DNA of 7,188 bases from NCBI GenBank assembly GCA_002369055.1, contig DFEL01000128.1, positions 1 to 7,188 on the forward strand. Reading direction: 5' to 3'. The position numbers and the translations under genes are program-made. The notes beneath the pieces were generated by a model, which saw only the letters and a list, made by a program, of their open reading frames with translations, did no database searches and was not told the origin of the DNA. This document shows positions 4,934 through 7,188 of this stretch, in pieces. This DNA comes from Cyanobacteria bacterium UBA3803. Lineage in GTDB: Bacteria > Cyanobacteriota > Vampirovibrionia > Gastranaerophilales > Gastranaerophilaceae. Within the stretch, counting starts at the first letter, position 1, and every line of letters begins with the position of its first letter.

Positions 4934-4960
4934 ATAATTTGAAAGGGGCAGATTTATATG
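4934..4960 (+). repeat. 27-base leader identical to 3758-3784
   Basis: Second copy of the shared ribosome-binding leader, again ending exactly at the start codon. The identity points to recent duplication or recombination of the 5' module, or to selection for the same translation initiation region. Confidence 0.85.
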
Positions 4961-5794
4961 ACAATTTATGAGAAATTAACTATTTTAGGAGCAACGGATT
5001 TTACAGGCAATTCTGATGAATACTCGAAAAAAGCTCATTTTGAAGCCGTAAACGAGGTTATAAAAAATTTAGGGAAAAGTAAAGATGGCGATAAATACAA
5101 AGTTGCTTGGGGCAGAACAAGTCTTAATTCGCGTGAACTTAATTATGAGTTGGACAATATACCAGAGTGTGTTCCTCAACTTGAAACTGCATTAGATGCT
5201 GTGGACGATAAAGATGTGCGTTTTGACAAAATAACAGTAGTAACCAGACGAGATATAGACGATAATTTAACTTTTACACAAAGAAATATTGAAACCATAG
5301 AACATCAAAAGCAAGTCATGTCTGAATTAAAATCAAAATTCGATATGTTTAAAGAACAAGATTTACCGGAATTTAACTTTTATGTAAATCAAGATTTTGA
5401 AACCGAATCAAAATATGAAATATATCATTCCAATAAATCTTATTTTGAACAGTTGCATACAAAGGAAGAATTAGAAAATTATTATCGAGGTGAAACCGAG
5501 GATTGTTTAGAAAATGGCAGTTTAGGAAGTGCGTACAAATTTTTTATTGAAAAAAATAGATTTAACGATTCCGATGAAATAAATTTAGATGTTGAATTTA
5601 TGAAAACGGTTGTAGAAGATTATGGAACAGATACAGGGAAAATATTAGAAGCGATTAAAGAAATTGCTGATGTAAAAGGCGAAACACCCTATTTTACGGC
5701 AAAACTTTTGCAAGATACGCTTAATACAGACGAATATAAAAAGGCGTTTAAATTGGAGCAAGGCAAAACAAAAGAGCAAGAAAATACAAAATAA
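4958..5794 (+). CDS. Unknown protein with C-terminal shared GTD/DEYKKAF domain
   Basis: This is a 278-residue soluble protein, the shortest of the set, with no signal peptide. The head (1-175) has no visible similarity to the other members; it contains WGRTSLNSRELNYEL (51-65), a long helical stretch (about 104-134, RNIETIEHQKQVMSELKSKF) and aromatic/acidic segments near 136-165. The tail unit opens LGSAYKFFIEKN (189-200) and runs through VEFMKTVVEDYGTDTGKILE (212-231), GETPYFTAKLLQDTLNTDEY (241-260) and KKAFKLEQGK, ending KEQENTK, close to the end of the gene at 2585 (SQENTR). It has its own promoter module but, unlike the two preceding genes, no hairpin after its stop. The 70 bases to the next gene (5795-5864) contain no terminator or promoter that I can see, so the gene at 5865 is probably co-transcribed. 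Function unknown. Confidence 0.8.
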   Translation: MTIYEKLTILGATDFTGNSDEYSKKAHFEAVNEVIKNLGKSKDGDKYKVAWGRTSLNSRELNYELDNIPECVPQLETALDAVDDKDVRFDKITVVTRRDIDDNLTFTQRNIETIEHQKQVMSELKSKFDMFKEQDLPEFNFYVNQDFETESKYEIYHSNKSYFEQLHTKEELENYYRGETEDCLENGSLGSAYKFFIEKNRFNDSDEINLDVEFMKTVVEDYGTDTGKILEAIKEIADVKGETPYFTAKLLQDTLNTDEYKKAFKLEQGKTKEQENTK

Positions 5795-5864
5795 AAGATA
5801 CATCGACTTTAACCGCTAAAGAATGTCCCTTCTGATTATATCTATAAAGAAAGAGGTAATAATT

Positions 5865-7188
5865 ATGACTAACGAAAAAGAACCAAAACTAATTGTAACC
5901 GAAGCAATAGCTAAAAAGTTTTTTGAAAAATACTGTCACGATAATGACAGTATGGCAATCATAGAACTAGATGGCGAAAGATATGCTTACGACAAAACAT
6001 TTAATAACGGTTATGGAACAGATCAAGATGCAGGGCGTGGCGATGCCAAAGCATTAGCACTTAAAATCGGATCAGAAATAGATGAAGAATATTTTGTGCG
6101 TAAATATCATATTATGGCACCAAAAAAAGCATTAAGCATAGAAGAAACAGAAGAATTAGAGAACCACGACAGTGTGGAGTGGAGTGATTTTTATGATGAC
6201 GATGATTTATATGTAAAATATGAAGATAATCATTACGAGCATATTGACCTTGAACAATATGTTGATGAAAAATTTATAAAAAAAAGAGGTATTTGGCAAA
6301 GTGAATATGGCAAAGAATTTAAAAAAAATGTAGCAAAAATGATTTTAGAAACGAACGGCGATAACGATTTATTTTTTGAAAAATATCAAAACAAATACGG
6401 TTTCGTTGATATGCAAGATAAAGAAAGTTTTAAGAAAAGTTATAATTTATTCAAAGAGGATATAGAAAAACAAGATTATTTCTCTGCCTATATGGGAATG
6501 AAAAATTCAGCGAGCATTATTTTCCGCGATTCATTAAGCAATTTAGACTTTTTAAAAGCGATTGCAAAAGAAGAAGCGAAAAAAACCTGTATCGTATTTC
6601 CTTTTAAGGATGCCGCAGATGTTGTAGCTAAATGCGAATATTTAACTCGTGAAGAAAAACGAGAACTTATTTCTGACGCTGAAATAAGCAAAGAATATAG
6701 AGATGCCGTTTGGGAATTTCAGCACATAGCACTATCTCCATTTAAAAAAAGTTTAAGTAACTCTCCGGGGATATGGCAAATCCCGTCTTGTGTTGATGAT
6801 GAAAAAGATCGTAAGGATGGTCTTAAAAATAATCTTTGGAATTTGGAATATAAACCTAATCGTGATTATTTAGGTATTTCTACTCCCGAAGATCTTGCAG
6901 AAGCAAAAACTTATTTTGAAAGACTGTGGTCAAAACCATATCTCCCTTCAGAGCCAGACTATACCCCGCCGTGGAAAAGTAATGAAGAAATTGATAGAGA
7001 ACTTTTTATAAAAGCAGTTGTCAAAAAACACGGTACTGATTTTGAAGCCATACAAAAGACTGTAGATGATGTGGTGGATAAGGCTGAAAACTTAAATTTA
7101 GGACTTTTCAATAGTAAAATGGAATTTAAGGCAAAACTTTTAAACGATATATTAGTATCAGACGAATACAAAAAGGCGTTTGAAGCGG
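5865..7188 (+). CDS. Unknown larger protein of the same family (3' partial, runs off the window)
   Basis: ATG at 5865 has an AGAGG ribosome binding site about eight bases upstream; 441 codons are visible and the frame is still open at the edge. The N-terminus (about 8-90, IVTEAIAKKFFEKY, MAIIELDGERYAYD, GRGDAKALALKIG) looks like a compact alpha/beta module. A strongly acidic segment follows (about 102-122, including YDDDDLYVKYED). A divergent copy of the shared unit lies at about 200-286 (EKQDYFSAY, LDFLKAIA, SKEYRDAVWEF). After a Pro/Trp-containing linker (300-372, IWQIPS, TPPWKS) comes a better copy from 377: ELFIKAVVKKHGTD, FKAKLLNDILVSDEYKKAFE. A possible third, weaker unit begins near 150 (KEFKKNVAKMILE). 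It lacks the hairpin/dyad module of the other three genes and is likely expressed from the promoter of the gene at 4958. Function unknown; the C-terminus is not visible. Confidence 0.75.
   Translation, partial: MTNEKEPKLIVTEAIAKKFFEKYCHDNDSMAIIELDGERYAYDKTFNNGYGTDQDAGRGDAKALALKIGSEIDEEYFVRKYHIMAPKKALSIEETEELENHDSVEWSDFYDDDDLYVKYEDNHYEHIDLEQYVDEKFIKKRGIWQSEYGKEFKKNVAKMILETNGDNDLFFEKYQNKYGFVDMQDKESFKKSYNLFKEDIEKQDYFSAYMGMKNSASIIFRDSLSNLDFLKAIAKEEAKKTCIVFPFKDAADVVAKCEYLTREEKRELISDAEISKEYRDAVWEFQHIALSPFKKSLSNSPGIWQIPSCVDDEKDRKDGLKNNLWNLEYKPNRDYLGISTPEDLAEAKTYFERLWSKPYLPSEPDYTPPWKSNEEIDRELFIKAVVKKHGTDFEAIQKTVDDVVDKAENLNLGLFNSKMEFKAKLLNDILVSDEYKKAFEA

Noticed and set aside
6488..7171. Two - strand frames of about 70 codons (6488-6691 and 6959-7171)
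   Set aside because: Both are antisense to the long partial gene at 5865, which has domain repeats and a ribosome binding site.
1..7188. tRNA, rRNA, transposase or insertion-sequence ends
   Set aside because: I looked for cloverleaf-like sequences, rRNA motifs and transposase-like proteins with terminal repeats and saw none.

Overview
The window looks like part of an integrative and conjugative element or conjugative plasmid from an AT-rich bacterium. All convincing genes are on the + strand. The two left-hand genes encode type IV secretion (T4SS) components of the Trb/VirB class: a TrbL/VirB6-like polytopic membrane protein and a TrbJ/VirB5-like exported coiled-coil protein. A periplasmic TrbJ-like protein and a peptidoglycan-cleaving domain suggest, but do not prove, a host with a cell wall and probably two membranes. 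Strong AGGAGG-type ribosome binding sites, consensus -35/-10 promoters and intrinsic terminators are all visible. I cannot name the phylum from the sequence.

Layout. 1-1140: 3' part of the trbL-like gene, cut by the left edge, with a lytic transglycosylase-like domain inserted between two membrane segments. 1157-2008: trbJ-like gene, 16 bases after the previous stop. 2009-2584: a dense regulatory region with no large gene. It holds an extended -10 promoter, a possible 28-codon gene, a GC-rich stem and terminator, a second consensus promoter that would make a small RNA of about 80 nt ending at another terminator, and then the first copy of a repeated hairpin/dyad/promoter module. 2585-3646, 3782-4828 and 4958-5794: three genes of unknown function, each preceded by that module. 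5865 to the right edge: a fourth related gene without the module, cut by the edge.

The four right-hand proteins form a family not apparent from their N-terminal parts, which show no evident similarity to one another. Each carries an approximately 65-residue, probably helical domain with the pattern FMKxVVKxxGTD...AV..I.E...ETPxFxAKLLQDTLxTDEYKKAF; in the three complete proteins it is C-terminal and followed by a short polar tail. A more divergent second copy lies upstream in the first and fourth proteins. Variable heads on a shared tail domain, directly behind T4SS genes and under a shared promoter module, resemble the architecture of known T4SS effector families (Bartonella BID-domain proteins, Xanthomonas XVIPCD proteins). 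The working hypothesis is that this is a co-regulated set of element-encoded proteins whose tail domain docks to a common partner, possibly the coupling protein of the secretion system. This is inference from architecture and location; no sequence similarity to BID or XVIPCD is claimed.
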